Shown here piece after piece: positions 49,846 through 59,463 of a stretch of 64,000 nt of DNA. This DNA comes from Azohydromonas aeria (GTDB taxonomy: Bacteria; Pseudomonadota; Gammaproteobacteria; Burkholderiales; Burkholderiaceae_C). The translations under genes and the position numbers were made by a program. Below the pieces are notes generated by a model. That model was not told where the DNA came from. It was given only the letters and a program-made list of their open reading frames with translations, and ran no database searches. How positions within the stretch are numbered: position 1 is the first letter of the stretch; every line of letters starts with the position of its first letter. The stretch is from positions 62,001 through 126,000 of the forward strand of contig NZ_VIDQ01000007.1 in the NCBI RefSeq assembly GCF_009760915.1, written 5' to 3'.

Positions 49846-51051
49846 TCAGTGATCGGCCAGGCAGTTGTCCACGTTCCAGCCGTAGAGCCATTCCATGGCG
49901 TCGTAGAAGCGCTCGGGCTTTCGGCCGCGCCACAGGTCGTTGCGCACGAGACGATCGACGCCCTTGGCGTGGTAGATGCGCCCCATCTCGCGCGAGGACA
50001 GCACGATGCGCGCCGTGCGCGCCACGCGCGAGCGCTGGTACAGCTCGAAGGCCGGCTCCAGCGCGTTGCCGTGCACGCGCAGCGCCTCGCCCAGCGTGAC
50101 CGCGTCCTCCAGCGCCATGCACGCGCCCTGCGCCAGGTACTGCGTGGTGGGGTGGGCGGCATCGCCCAGCAGCGTGGCGCGGCCAAAGGTCCATTGCGCG
50201 ATGGGCTCGCGGTCGGCCGTGGCCCAGCGCTTCCAGCTCTTCGGCAGGTCGATGAGCTGGCGCGCCTTGGGGCAGATGTCCCGGAAGTAGCTCTGCACTT
50301 CCTCCTTGCTGCCCTCGCGCACGCCCCACTCCTCGGCCTCGCGGCTGTGGAAGGTGACGACCACGTTGTACTGCTCGCCCCCGCGCAGCGGGTAGTTCAC
50401 CAGGTGGCAGTTGGGGCCGACCCAGATGCTGGCCGCGTTCCAGCGCAGCTCTTCAGGAAAGTCGGCCTTGTCCACCACCGCGCGGTACACCACGTGGCCG
50501 GTGACGCGCGCGGGGTCGCCCACGTACTGCGCCCGCACCGCCGACTTCACGCCGTCGGCCCCGATGAGCGCGATGCCGCGGTGCGCGCGCCCGTGCTGGT
50601 CCAGCGCCGTGACGCCCTGCGCGTCTTGCTCGACACGCTCGATGCGCGTGGAGGTCAGGAACTCCACCCGGCCGCTGGCCTGCGCGCCTTCGAGCAGCGA
50701 CAGGTGCACGTCGGCGCGGTGGATCACGGCGTAGGGGTTGCCGAAGCGCTGCCGGAAGGCCTCGCCGGTGGGGATCAGGCCGACGCGGGTCTCGTCGATC
50801 GCGTCGTGCATGACCATGTAGTCGGTGTACACGGCGCGGCCGCGCGCGCGCTCGCCCACGCCCAGCGCGTCGAAGGTATGGAAGGCATTGGGGCCGAGCT
50901 GGATGCCGGCGCCGATCTCGCCGATCTGCGGCGACTGCTCCATCACCTTCACCTGGAAGCCGCGGCGCACCAGCGCCAGCGCCGCCGCCAGCCCGCCGAT
51001 GCCGCCACCGGCCACCAGGATCGGAAGATCCGCGCTTGCCACCGTGAGCAT
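49846..51051 (-). CDS. 3-hydroxybenzoate 6-hydroxylase-like flavoprotein
   Basis: 401 residues; CAGGAGAC precedes ATG 51051. FAD-binding motifs of group A hydroxylases are complete: VAGGGIGGLAAALALVRRGF, the DG motif LIGADGVKSAVR and the GD motif LLGDAAHPTTQYLAQGACMA. Placement before gentisate dioxygenase suggests it hydroxylates 3-hydroxybenzoate to gentisate with NADH; salicylate 5-hydroxylation by this enzyme class is less likely. It is the first gene of the minus-strand pathway series. Confidence 0.88.
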   Translation of the reverse strand: MLTVASADLPILVAGGGIGGLAAALALVRRGFQVKVMEQSPQIGEIGAGIQLGPNAFHTFDALGVGERARGRAVYTDYMVMHDAIDETRVGLIPTGEAFRQRFGNPYAVIHRADVHLSLLEGAQASGRVEFLTSTRIERVEQDAQGVTALDQHGRAHRGIALIGADGVKSAVRAQYVGDPARVTGHVVYRAVVDKADFPEELRWNAASIWVGPNCHLVNYPLRGGEQYNVVVTFHSREAEEWGVREGSKEEVQSYFRDICPKARQLIDLPKSWKRWATADREPIAQWTFGRATLLGDAAHPTTQYLAQGACMALEDAVTLGEALRVHGNALEPAFELYQRSRVARTARIVLSSREMGRIYHAKGVDRLVRNDLWRGRKPERFYDAMEWLYGWNVDNCLADH

Positions 51052-51105
51052 GCCTGTCTCCTGTTAATGCACGCTGAATGTCAGCACACTGAAGATTAGT
51101 GTAGG

Positions 51106-51125
51106 TTTGATTGGCACAGATCAAA
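51106..51125. promoter_or_regulatory. Candidate operator upstream of the gentisate genes
   Basis: An inverted repeat tttgat-N8-atcaaa lies 55 bp before the hydroxylase start. A smaller one, gctga-atg-tcagc, is at 51073-51085. Either could bind the adjacent MarR regulator. No experiment or known site supports this beyond symmetry and place. Confidence 0.4.
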
Positions 51126-51158
51126 TCCGGGCTAACCCTGGCCGGTGTCCGAAGAGGC

Positions 51159-51665
51159 TCAGCGCCCGTCAGGCAGTTCGCGTGGCGCGCGGCTGAGCTC
51201 GTTGTTGGCTTCCACCAGCGTGCGCAGCATGCGCAGGAACAGCGGCCGCTCCTCGATCGGCAGCGGCGCGAGGATGCGCTCCTGCACCGTGGCGATGGCC
51301 GGTCCTACCTGGTCGAGCAGCGCCCGGCCCGCCTCGGTGATGCCCAGCAGCCGCACGCGCCGGTCGCTGGGCGAGGGTTTACGAAGCAGCAGGCCCTGGC
51401 GCTCCAGCCGGTCCACCACGCCGCCGGTGGTGGAGGTGTCGAAGCCGATGGCCCGTGCCAGCGCGCCCTGCTCGATGTCGGGCATGCGCGCCGCGGCATT
51501 GAGCGCCGCGTACTGCACCGGCGTCAGGTTCCAGTCCTTGAGCTCGTCCATGAACAGCGCCACCGCGATCTGCTGCAGGCGGCGGATGAAATGGCCGGGC
51601 AGGTCGTCCAGGGCCGGCAGGGCGGAAAGTGAGTCGGTCGAAGCGTCGGTCGTCATGGCAGCCAT
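51159..51665 (-). CDS. MarR-family regulator of the gentisate cluster
   Basis: 168 residues if ATG 51665 is used; several in-frame ATGs (51656, 51698) compete and none has a strong ribosome binding site. The winged helix is seen as IEQGALARAIGFDTSTTGGV and LRKPSPSDRRVRLLGITEAG. Dimer helices flank it (LFLRMLRTLVEANNELSRAP). It lies between the aromatic genes and a divergent TctC gene, so it likely represses one or both until an aromatic ligand binds (inference). Confidence 0.88.
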   Translation of the reverse strand: MAAMTTDASTDSLSALPALDDLPGHFIRRLQQIAVALFMDELKDWNLTPVQYAALNAAARMPDIEQGALARAIGFDTSTTGGVVDRLERQGLLLRKPSPSDRRVRLLGITEAGRALLDQVGPAIATVQERILAPLPIEERPLFLRMLRTLVEANNELSRAPRELPDGR

Positions 51666-51704
51666 TGTCGTAAACCCGTGCTGATGCAGATCCATCAATC
51701 ATCT

Positions 51705-51721
51705 ATGCTGAAATTAAGCAT
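51705..51721. promoter_or_regulatory. Candidate MarR operator
   Basis: The imperfect palindrome atgctgaaattaagcat has 5-bp perfect arms and lies between the divergent marR and TctC genes, in an AT-rich patch; flanking atcatc/gatgat adds near-symmetry. MarR proteins typically bind such 16-20-bp palindromes over their own promoter. Confidence 0.45.
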
Positions 51722-51800
51722 GCTGATGATAGGCGTGCGGAACAAAGCGGCATCGGTGGATTCACCGCCCCGGGCCGAACCAGGACCGATGGAGACACGC

Positions 51801-52793
51801 ATGGATTTCACGACTTCCCGCTTTGACCGCCGCTTCGCGCTGCTGGCTGCCGGAGCCGCGCTGCTGGCCGGCACGGCGCAGGCGCAAGGGGACGGCTTTC
51901 CGAACAAGCCGGTGACGATCTTCACCGCCTTCGCCCCGGGCAGCGGCCCCGATGCCGTGCTGCGCATGGTGGCCGAGAAGCTGGGCAAGGCCTGGAACCA
52001 GCGCGTGCTGGTGGAGAACCGCCCGGGGGGCGGCGGCTTCATCGCCATCGATGCCGTGAAAGGCAGGCCCGCCGACGGCTACACGCTGCTGCAGCTCGAC
52101 AGCGAGCACCTTGCCGCGCTGCCGCACCTCTACAAGTCGCGCGGCTTCGACACGCTGAAGACCTTCGAGCCCACCGCCATCCTGTTCCGCACGCCCTTCA
52201 TGCTGGCCGTGGCGGCCGACTCGAAGTGGAAGACGGTGGCCGACGTGGTGGCCGCCGCCAAGGCCGCGCCGGGCCAGGTGAGCTACGGCTCCTGGGGCGT
52301 GGGCAGCCCGGGCCACTTGGGCGGCGAGGAGCTGCAGCTGCGCACCGGCACCGAGATGCAGCACGTGCCCTACCGCGAGGTATCGCAGCTCTTCACCTCG
52401 GTGGGCGGCGGTGACGTGTCGTGGAGCTTCGGCTCGATCCCGTCGAGCCAGGGCGCCTACAGGGCCGGGAAGATCCGCTACCTGGCGGTGGCGGCGCCGA
52501 AGCGCCTGGCGCAGCTGCCCGAGGTACCGACCATGGCCGAGGCCGGCGGCCCGGCGCTGGACGTCAACTCCTTCGTGGTGCTGGTGGCGCCGCGCGGGCT
52601 GCCCGCCGCGGTGCGCGACAGGATCCACGCCGACGTCGCCAAGGCCGTGGCCGAGCCCGACGTGCAGGCGCGCTTCAACACCTTCGCCTTCGAGACGCTG
52701 GGCTGGTCTCCCGACGAGATCGGCCGCCAGGCCGCGCTCAAGTCGAAGGTCTACGGCGAGCTGGCGCAGCGCAAGAGCATCAGCCTGGAGTGA
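51801..52793 (+). CDS. Bug/TctC-family periplasmic binding protein
   Basis: 330 residues from ATG 51801, with GGAGA six bases upstream (ATG 51789 is in frame). Signal peptide FALLAAGAALLAGTAQAQG. Family blocks: FPNKPVTIFTAFAPGSGPDA, VENRPGGGGFIAIDAVKG, GYTLLQLDSEHLAALPHLY, VPYREVSQLFTSVGGGDVSW and LPEVPTMAEAGG. It is divergent from marR and probably binds the aromatic or carboxylate substrate of the neighbouring pathway (inference). No TctAB genes are adjacent. Confidence 0.92.
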   Translation: MDFTTSRFDRRFALLAAGAALLAGTAQAQGDGFPNKPVTIFTAFAPGSGPDAVLRMVAEKLGKAWNQRVLVENRPGGGGFIAIDAVKGRPADGYTLLQLDSEHLAALPHLYKSRGFDTLKTFEPTAILFRTPFMLAVAADSKWKTVADVVAAAKAAPGQVSYGSWGVGSPGHLGGEELQLRTGTEMQHVPYREVSQLFTSVGGGDVSWSFGSIPSSQGAYRAGKIRYLAVAAPKRLAQLPEVPTMAEAGGPALDVNSFVVLVAPRGLPAAVRDRIHADVAKAVAEPDVQARFNTFAFETLGWSPDEIGRQAALKSKVYGELAQRKSISLE

Positions 52794-53013
52794 GCCTGGA
52801 CGGGGCACACGCCGCCCCGGCGCGGTGCATCGGACCATGAAACTGCCCACCGATTGAGCACGGCAACCCCGGGCCTGCCCCGACAGCCACTTGGCACGGT
52901 TGTCTGCAGGCTGTGCACAGACTTATCCACAGTTCCTGGGGGAAACCCTGAACTGACCTTGGTCAAGCCGCACGCGCGCGGTGCGTGCGTGCGCGGCGGC
53001 TGCGGGCCGGCTC

Positions 53014-54231
53014 TCAGCGCGCGTTGTGGATGACGTTCCTGACCATCGGATAGATGTACTTCTGCCAGCGCTTGCCGCTGAACACGCCGTAATGGCCCAC
53101 GTCGGCCTGCACGAAGTGCGTGCGCAGGTACGGGCGCACCTTGCTGCACAGGTCCTGCGCGGCCAGTGTCTGGCCGGTGGAGCAGATGTCGTCGCGTTCG
53201 CCCTCCACCGTCAGCAGCGCGGTGCGCCGGATCGCCTCGGCCCGCACCGGGCGGCCCCGAAAGCGCAGTTCGCCGCGGGGCAGGGCGTACTCCTGGAACA
53301 CGAGCCGCACGGTTTCCAGGAAGAACTCCGCCGGCAGGTCGGCCACGGCGAAGTACTCCTCGTAGAAGCTGCGCGTGGCCAGCGCCTTGTCGTGGTCGTC
53401 GGTCACCAGGTGCAGGTAGTAGTCGTGGAAGGCCTTCACATGGCGCTCGCGGTTCATGTTCATGAAGGCGCCGAGTTGCACGAAGCCCGGGTACACGCGC
53501 CGGCCGCCGCCGGGCAACCGCCGCGGCACCACGCTGATCACGTTGTCCTCGAACCAGGCGATCGGCTTCTCCGTCGCCAGCCGGTTCACCGTGGTGGGGT
53601 TGATGCGGCAGTCGATGGGGCCGGCCATCAGCGTCAGGCTCGATGGCGTGGCCGGCTCGCCGTCCTCGGCCATCAGCGCCGTGGCCGCCAGCGCGGCCAC
53701 GCAGGGCTGGCAGATCGCCATCAGGTGCGCGCCCGGACCCAGGGTGCGCAGGAAGCCCATGAGGTGCTCGGTGTACTCGTCGAGCCCGAACCGGCCGGCG
53801 GCCAGGGGCACGTCGCGGGCGCTGTGCCAGTCGGTCACGTACACGTCCAGGTCCTGCAGCAGCGTGCGCACCGTGTCGCGCAGCAGCGTGGCGAAATGCC
53901 CGGACATGGGCGCCACCAGCAGCACGCGTTCGCCCGGCGGCTCGGCCATGTCCTTGCGAAAGCGGCGCAGCGTGGCGAAGGGGGTGACCGCCACGGCTTC
54001 CTCCGTCACCGCCACCTCGCGGCCCTGCACGGTGACGCTGCGGATGCCCCAGTCCGGGCGCTGGTGCGTGATCTCGGCCAGGTTGAACACCTCGAACGCC
54101 GCCGCCAGGTGGCGCTGCGTCAGGCTGTCCAGGCCGGGGCGGCGCCGGGCCAGCGTGGGCGCGGCGTGGCGCGCCGCGGCGCGCAGCGGCCGCATCAGGT
54201 CGGCCTGGACCTGGTAGGTGTCGTAGAGCAT
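53014..54231 (-). CDS. phaZ: Intracellular PHB depolymerase
   Basis: 405 residues; GGGAGAAG lies before ATG 54231. No signal peptide. It matches the intracellular PhaZ family: MLYDTYQVQADLMRPLRAAA at the start, APMSGHFATLLRDTVRTLL, DVYVTDWHSARDVPLAAG and the Cys nucleophile region LMAICQPCVAALAA. The Asp and His of the triad lie in the C-terminal part (QTLAAQDLC; VGHYGVFSGKRW). It mobilises amorphous PHB granules. The PHB synthase gene is 6.6 kb away in the same window. Confidence 0.93.
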   Translation of the reverse strand: MLYDTYQVQADLMRPLRAAARHAAPTLARRRPGLDSLTQRHLAAAFEVFNLAEITHQRPDWGIRSVTVQGREVAVTEEAVAVTPFATLRRFRKDMAEPPGERVLLVAPMSGHFATLLRDTVRTLLQDLDVYVTDWHSARDVPLAAGRFGLDEYTEHLMGFLRTLGPGAHLMAICQPCVAALAATALMAEDGEPATPSSLTLMAGPIDCRINPTTVNRLATEKPIAWFEDNVISVVPRRLPGGGRRVYPGFVQLGAFMNMNRERHVKAFHDYYLHLVTDDHDKALATRSFYEEYFAVADLPAEFFLETVRLVFQEYALPRGELRFRGRPVRAEAIRRTALLTVEGERDDICSTGQTLAAQDLCSKVRPYLRTHFVQADVGHYGVFSGKRWQKYIYPMVRNVIHNAR

Positions 54232-54347
54232 CGCTTCTCCCGCTCGCTTGGGCGTGGGCGGGCGATGCAACTTGCACGCCAGCGCGGTGCGGCGTGGCAT
54301 GTGCCTTGCGTGGCGTGCGCAACCTTCACGCGAGCGAGAGGCGCGCC

Positions 54348-55055
54348 ATGGCCCAAGCCACCCCACACCGCAGAGGCACCCGCCAGGCCGCCGCGCCCGG
54401 CAGCCGGCCCACGCTGACCATCAGCAGCCGCAACTACTCCTCGTGGTCGCTGCGTGGCTGGCTGCTGGCGCGCTTCGCCGGGCTGGACTTCGACGTGGTG
54501 GTGGTCGAGCCCGACGATGTGGACGCGCGCCAGGAGCTGTTGCTGCTGACGCCTTCGATCCTCGTGCCCTGCCTCACGCACGAGGGCGCGCGGGTGTGGA
54601 ACACGCTGGCCATCGCGCAGTACCTGCACGAGATTCGGCCCGACGCGCCGCTGGTGCCCGCGGCGCGTGTCGCGCGGGCACATTGCTGGAGCGTGTGCGG
54701 CGAGATGAACTCGGGCTTTTCCAACCTGCGCGCGGCGCTGCCCATGAACCTCAAGGCGCGCCATCCCGGCCACAAGGTCTGGGCCGGCGCGCAGCCCGAC
54801 ATCGACCGCATCGTGCAGATCTGGAGCGAGTGCCTGCAGTCCTATGGCGGGCCGTACCTCTTCGGCCCGCGCCCCGGCATGGCCGACGCGATGTACGCGC
54901 CGGTGGTCACGCGCTTCCTCACCTATTGCGTGCCGCTGGATGCCGGCTGCAGCGCCTACTGCGAAACCATCATGGCGCTGCCGGAGATGAAGGAGTGGGT
55001 CGAGGCGGCACTGCAGGAGCCCGACGAGATCGAGGAGCTCGACATGGACTTCTGA
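54348..55055 (+). CDS. Glutathione S-transferase family protein
   Basis: 235 residues from ATG 54348. The N-terminal thioredoxin-like domain has ISSRNYSSWSLRGWLLARFA (candidate catalytic Ser/Tyr) and TPSILVPCLTHEGARVWNTL, with the cis-Pro before CL. The helical C-terminal domain ends FGPRPGMADAMYAPVVTRFL. This subgroup is common in proteobacteria without a known substrate. It is not of the zeta type with SSCxWRVRIAL, so it is an unlikely maleylpyruvate isomerase. It diverges from phaZ. Confidence 0.85.
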   Translation: MAQATPHRRGTRQAAAPGSRPTLTISSRNYSSWSLRGWLLARFAGLDFDVVVVEPDDVDARQELLLLTPSILVPCLTHEGARVWNTLAIAQYLHEIRPDAPLVPAARVARAHCWSVCGEMNSGFSNLRAALPMNLKARHPGHKVWAGAQPDIDRIVQIWSECLQSYGGPYLFGPRPGMADAMYAPVVTRFLTYCVPLDAGCSAYCETIMALPEMKEWVEAALQEPDEIEELDMDF

Positions 55056-55081
55056 GCCGCGCCCCGGGCGCGGGGGCGGTG

Positions 55082-56653
55082 TCAGGCCGCCGCGTGCCCC
55101 ACCCGGAACACCGCCACCGCCGACACCAGCTGCTGCGCCTGCGAGCGCAGGCTTTCCGCGGCCGCGGCGCTTTCCTCCACCAGCGCGGCGTTCTGCTGCG
55201 TGGCGTGGTCCATCTGCGTCACGGCCTCGCCGATCTGCTGCACGCCGGCGCTCTGCTCGATGCTGGCGGCGCTGATCTCGCCCATCAGGTCGGCCACGCG
55301 GCGCACCGCCGTCACGACCTCGCCCATGGTGGCACCGGCCTGGTCCACCAGCGCGCTGCCCTCCTCGACGCGCCCGACGCTGGCGTTGATCAGCGACTTG
55401 ATCTCCCTGGCCGCTTCCGCGCTGCGCTGCGCCAGCGAGCGAACCTCGCCGGCCACGACCGCGAAGCCGCGGCCCTGCTCGCCGGCGCGCGCGGCTTCCA
55501 CCGCGGCATTGAGCGCCAGGATGTTGGTCTGGAAGGCGATGCCGTCGATGGTGCCGATGATGTCGCTGATGCGCCGCGAGCTGTCGTTGATGCCCTGCAT
55601 GGTCTCGATCACGCGGCTCACCACGGCGCCGCCCTGCGTGGCCACGTCGGAGGCGGTCTTGGCCAGCTGGCTGCCCTGCTGCGCGTTCTCGCTGTTGAGC
55701 TTCACCGTCGAGGCCAGCTGCTCCATCGAGGCCGCCGTTTCCTGCAGCGCCGAGGCCTGCTGCTCGGTGCGGCTGGAGAGGTCGCCGTTGCCCTGCGCGA
55801 TCTGCACCGAGGCGGTGGAGACGCCGTCGGCGTTGCTGCGCACGCTCGCGACGATGCCCGCGAGGCTGTCCTGCATGCGCTTGAGCGCGGCCATCAGGCT
55901 GGCGTTGTCGCCCGGGCGCAGCACGATGGCGGTGCCCAGGTCGCCGTCGGCCACGCGCTGCGCCAGCGCCACGGCCTCGGCCGGCTCGCCGCCGATCTGG
56001 CGCGTCACGCCGCGCACGATGAACAGGGCCAGCGCCGCGGCCGCCACGGCGGCCAGGGCAATGATGACCAGCGTGCCGGTCACGGCCGCCGCGTAGCTGT
56101 CGCGCGCGCGCTGCGCCGACACCTCGGAGCCCTTCTCGTTGATCTCCACGAGGCTCCCCAGCGCGCCGACCATGGCGTTGAACGCGGTGCGCGATTCACC
56201 GCGGAAGGTGCTCCGGGCGGCTTCGATCGTCGCCTGGCCGCCGTGCGAGAGCTGCAGCAGCTTGGTCTGGATGGCGAGGTACGCGTCGCGCTGGCGCTTG
56301 AACTCCTCGTAGCCCTGGCGTTCCTCCGGGGAAGCGATCAGCTTCTCGTAGGCGGACTGCTTCTCCTGCAGCGTGGTGCGCAGCGTGGCGAGGTTCTTTT
56401 CCATCTCCGCCATCTCGGTCTCGCTGCTGGAGAGCAGGTGGTCGGCCTCGATGCGGCGCATGCGGTTGGAGACGATGCGCAGGTCGCCCAGCACCTTGAT
56501 GCTGGGCAGCCAGGTGTCGGCGATCTCCTGCGCTTCTTCGGTGACGTGGCTCAGGCGCAGCAGCCCGAAGCCGCCCACGGCCAGGGTCATCAGCACCATG
56601 GCCAGGAAGGCCAGGCTCAGCTTCGTGCCGAGCTTCATGGTTGAGGTATTCAT
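55082..56653 (-). CDS. Methyl-accepting chemotaxis protein
   Basis: 523 residues; GGGAGA precedes ATG 56653. TM1 at residues 10-30, a four-helix-bundle periplasmic domain (about 32-188), TM2 at 190-213, HAMP (about 215-265) and a signalling domain with the conserved hairpin [20 protein letters not shown] and [20 protein letters not shown]. The C-terminal NWETF-type tether for CheR is absent. No che genes are near. The ligand is unknown. It lies 122 bp after ackA on the same strand, so it may be read with the PHA/acetate genes. Confidence 0.93.
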   Translation of the reverse strand: MNTSTMKLGTKLSLAFLAMVLMTLAVGGFGLLRLSHVTEEAQEIADTWLPSIKVLGDLRIVSNRMRRIEADHLLSSSETEMAEMEKNLATLRTTLQEKQSAYEKLIASPEERQGYEEFKRQRDAYLAIQTKLLQLSHGGQATIEAARSTFRGESRTAFNAMVGALGSLVEINEKGSEVSAQRARDSYAAAVTGTLVIIALAAVAAAALALFIVRGVTRQIGGEPAEAVALAQRVADGDLGTAIVLRPGDNASLMAALKRMQDSLAGIVASVRSNADGVSTASVQIAQGNGDLSSRTEQQASALQETAASMEQLASTVKLNSENAQQGSQLAKTASDVATQGGAVVSRVIETMQGINDSSRRISDIIGTIDGIAFQTNILALNAAVEAARAGEQGRGFAVVAGEVRSLAQRSAEAAREIKSLINASVGRVEEGSALVDQAGATMGEVVTAVRRVADLMGEISAASIEQSAGVQQIGEAVTQMDHATQQNAALVEESAAAAESLRSQAQQLVSAVAVFRVGHAAA

Positions 56654-56775
56654 GGAGGCAGTCTCCCCGGGCGCTGCTTGCTCGTTTCTGAGTCTGTCGG
56701 CCCGTTGTCGGATTGAAAAAATGCCCCGTACGCGAACGGCGCCGGGGCTGGGGTTCAGGACATCACGGTGGCGCC

Positions 56776-57972
56776 TCAGCCGTTGGCCGGCAGCGTCACC
56801 AGCCGCGCGGCGTCGCGCGCCGCGACGATGCCCTCGTCGGTGGGCACCACCCAGACCTGCACCGCGCTGTCGGCGGCGTGGATGGGCAGTGCTTCGTTGC
56901 CGGTGGCGCGCGCGTTGGCCGCGGCATCCAGCTTCACGCCCAGGTACGCCAGGCGCTCGGCCACGTCGGCGCGCAGCCGCGTGTCGTGCTCGCCGATGCC
57001 GCCGCTGAAGGCCAGCAGGTCCAGGCCGCCCAGGCAGGCCGTGAGCGCGCCGGCCTCGCGCGCCACGCGGTGCGTGAACAGCTCGATGGCGAACTTCGCG
57101 TCGGCGCTGTCGCTGTCGCGCAGCCGGCGCATGTCGGCGGTCAGGCCCGAGACGCCGAGCAGGCCGCTCTGCTTGTAGAGCAGCGCCTGGATGCGGTCGT
57201 GCGTCCAGCCCTGCTCCATCAGGTAGAGCAGCACGCCGGGGTCGAGCGCGCCGCAGCGCGAGCCCATCATCAGCCCCTCCACCGCGGAGAAGCCCATGGT
57301 CGTGCCGATGCTGCGGCCCTCGCGCGCGGCGCACAGGCTGGCGCCGTTGCCCAGGTGCGCCATCAACAGCCGCCCCCGCGCCGGCGCGCCGGCCAGCTGC
57401 TGGAGCTGCCCGGACACGAACTGGTAGGACAGGCCGTGGAAGCCGTAGCGGCGCACCCCTTCGTCGCGCAGCGACTTCGGCAGCGCGAAGCTGTACTCGA
57501 CTTCCGGCAGCCCGGCGTGGAACGCCGTGTCGAAGCAGGCCACCTGCGGCAGCCCGGGCAGCACGCGCATGAAGTTGCGGATGCCCGCGAGGTTGGCCGG
57601 CTGGTGCAGCGGCGCCAGCGGGCACAGCGGCTCCAGCTTCCTGAGCACGGCCTCGTCCACGACCACGCTGTCGCGGAAATGCGCGCCGCCGTGCACCACG
57701 CGGTGCGCCACGGCCTCGATGCGCAGCGCCTTGCCCTCGGTCTCCAGCAGCTCGCTCAGGGAGACGAGTGCCTGCGCGAAGGGGTCGCTGCCGGCGGCGA
57801 GCTCGCGCTGCTGGCGCTGTGCGCCCGCGCTCCAGCTCAGCCGCATCTGCCCCTGGGGCTCCAGGCCCTCGAAGCTGCCGCTGAGCAGCGCGGGCTGCAC
57901 CTCGCCGCCTTGCAGGGGATAGACCGCGAACTTCAGCGTCGAGGAGCCCGCGTTGACGGAAAGGATGCCCAT
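56776..57972 (-). CDS. ackA: Acetate kinase
   Basis: 398 residues; GGAGAAG precedes ATG 57972. Family signatures: [64 protein letters not shown] and [19 protein letters not shown]. It converts acetyl phosphate and ADP to acetate and ATP, or the reverse. It starts 4 bp after the stop of the phosphotransacetylase-type gene, so acyl-CoA, acyl phosphate and acid are linked here. Propionate or butyrate activity is possible. Confidence 0.95.
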   Translation of the reverse strand: MGILSVNAGSSTLKFAVYPLQGGEVQPALLSGSFEGLEPQGQMRLSWSAGAQRQQRELAAGSDPFAQALVSLSELLETEGKALRIEAVAHRVVHGGAHFRDSVVVDEAVLRKLEPLCPLAPLHQPANLAGIRNFMRVLPGLPQVACFDTAFHAGLPEVEYSFALPKSLRDEGVRRYGFHGLSYQFVSGQLQQLAGAPARGRLLMAHLGNGASLCAAREGRSIGTTMGFSAVEGLMMGSRCGALDPGVLLYLMEQGWTHDRIQALLYKQSGLLGVSGLTADMRRLRDSDSADAKFAIELFTHRVAREAGALTACLGGLDLLAFSGGIGEHDTRLRADVAERLAYLGVKLDAAANARATGNEALPIHAADSAVQVWVVPTDEGIVAARDAARLVTLPANG

Positions 57973-57976
57973 GGCC

Positions 57977-59413
57977 TTACTTCTCCTGCTGGTGCCAGTT
58001 CTTGCGGGCGTGGTCGCGGCGCGCGTTGTGCGCCACGAGCTTGGCCAGCAGCGCGGAGGCGACGCGCGCATCCGGGCCGTCGGCACGGCTGGTCAGGGCG
58101 ATGGGCACGCGCGCGCCCAGCACCACGCCGGAGCCGCTGGCGCCGGCCAGGTACTCCAGCTGCTTGGCCAGCATGTTGCCCGCCTCCAGGTCCGGCACGG
58201 CCAGGATGTCCACGTCGCCGGCCACGGGCGAGGCGATGTGCTTGACCTCGGCCGCGTGCGCCGAGATGGCGTTGTCGAAGGCCAGCGGGCCGTCGAGCAG
58301 GCCGCCGTTGATCTGGCCACGATCGGCCATCTTGCACAGCGCCGCGGCGTCCAGCGTCGAGGGCATGGCCGGGTTCACCGTCTCCACCGCCGCCAGGATC
58401 GCGACCTTGGGGCAGTCCACGCCCATGACGCGCGCAAAGTCGATGGCGTTCTGGATGATGTCCTTCTTCTCCATCAGCGTCGGGGCGATGTTCAGGGCCG
58501 CGTCGGTGATGAGGATGGGCTTGCGGTACAGCGGCACGTCGAAGCGGAACACGTGCGACATGCGGCGGCCCGTGCGCAGCGCCTTTTGCGCCAGCACGGC
58601 GTGGATCAGCTCGTCGGTGTGCAGGCTGCCCTTCATGAGCATCTCCACCTCGCCGCGCGCGGCCATCTCGGCGGCCTTCTCGGCCGCGGCCTCGGAGAAG
58701 GGCACGTCGATGATGCGCACGTCGCCGAGCTGGATGCCGGCTTCCTTGGCGACGTGGCGGATGCGCACCTCGGGGCCGATGAGCACCGGGTCGATCAGGT
58801 CGAGCATCGCGGCGTCGATGGCGCCGGAGAGCGAGTCGGCGTCGCAGGGGTGCACCACGGCGCACTTCGCGGCCGGAATGTCCGCGCCCAGGGCCAGCAG
58901 GTCGCGCAGCCGCGCCTGGGCGTCGAAGAGGTGGATCTGCGGCGCCTTGTCGCGCGGCAGCTTCACCTTCGTGGTCGGGGCCAGCACGCGCGCCTTGCCG
59001 TGTAGCACGACCGCGCCCTTCTGGTTGACGACCTGGCAGTCGAGCTCGACGCGCTTCTTGGCGTCGTCCTTGGAGGCGACCGTGACGTTCACCGTGAGCG
59101 TGTCGGCGATGCGCACGGGCTTGGTGAAGCGCAGGTCCTGCTCCAGGTAGATCGTGCCCGGGCCGGGGAAGACGGTGCCCAGCAGCGCCGAGATCAGCGA
59201 GCCGCCCCACATGCCGTGGGCGATGACGCCGTGGAACAGCGTGTCGGCGGCGTACTCGGCATTGAGGTGCGCCGGGTTGGTGTCGCCGGAGACGGCGGCG
59301 AAGGCCTGGATGTCGGCGGCGGTGATGGTGCGCGAGAGGCTGGCCGTCTGGCCGACGCTGATCTCGTCGTAGGTGGTGTTCTCGATGTGGTCGATTTCGA
59401 GCAGGGCGTTCAT
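57977..59413 (-). CDS. MaoC hydratase domain fused to phosphate acyltransferase
   Basis: 478 residues in two parts. Residues 15-145 are a MaoC-like hotdog domain (AAVSGDTNPAHLNAEYA; GVIAHGMWGGSLISALLGT), the (R)-specific enoyl-CoA hydratase type with its Asp/His pair. Residues 170-478 are a phosphate acetyl/butyryltransferase domain (HPCDADSLSGAIDA; HVFRFDVPLYRKPILITDAA; SGSGVVLGARVPIALTSRAD). The hydratase could supply (R)-3-hydroxyacyl-CoA to PhaC, and the transferase gives acyl phosphate to AckA. It is 4 bp from ackA and 50 bp from fabI. The same fusion is widespread in Burkholderiales. Confidence 0.9.
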   Translation of the reverse strand: MNALLEIDHIENTTYDEISVGQTASLSRTITAADIQAFAAVSGDTNPAHLNAEYAADTLFHGVIAHGMWGGSLISALLGTVFPGPGTIYLEQDLRFTKPVRIADTLTVNVTVASKDDAKKRVELDCQVVNQKGAVVLHGKARVLAPTTKVKLPRDKAPQIHLFDAQARLRDLLALGADIPAAKCAVVHPCDADSLSGAIDAAMLDLIDPVLIGPEVRIRHVAKEAGIQLGDVRIIDVPFSEAAAEKAAEMAARGEVEMLMKGSLHTDELIHAVLAQKALRTGRRMSHVFRFDVPLYRKPILITDAALNIAPTLMEKKDIIQNAIDFARVMGVDCPKVAILAAVETVNPAMPSTLDAAALCKMADRGQINGGLLDGPLAFDNAISAHAAEVKHIASPVAGDVDILAVPDLEAGNMLAKQLEYLAGASGSGVVLGARVPIALTSRADGPDARVASALLAKLVAHNARRDHARKNWHQQEK

Positions 59414-59463
59414 GGTGTTCTTTGCTCAGTCAATCAATTGATCAGTGCTCGGTCGCGGCGCGT

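Noticed and set aside
52891-52906. Sigma-54-like tggcac...tctgc
   Set aside because: The spacing between the GG and GC elements is 11 rather than 10 bases and no gene starts downstream on that strand.
52923-52931. Exact DnaA box ttatccaca
   Set aside because: A single box with no cluster, no AT-rich unwinding element and no replication genes nearby; not evidence for an origin.
52953-52966. FNR-like ctgac-cttg-gtcaa
   Set aside because: One arm has a mismatch and it lies between the 3' ends of two convergent genes, where a promoter site is not expected.
54348-55055. Glutathione S-transferase as the missing maleylpyruvate isomerase
   Set aside because: It lacks the zeta-class SSCxWR motif, is on the far side of phaZ and is not in the gentisate operon.
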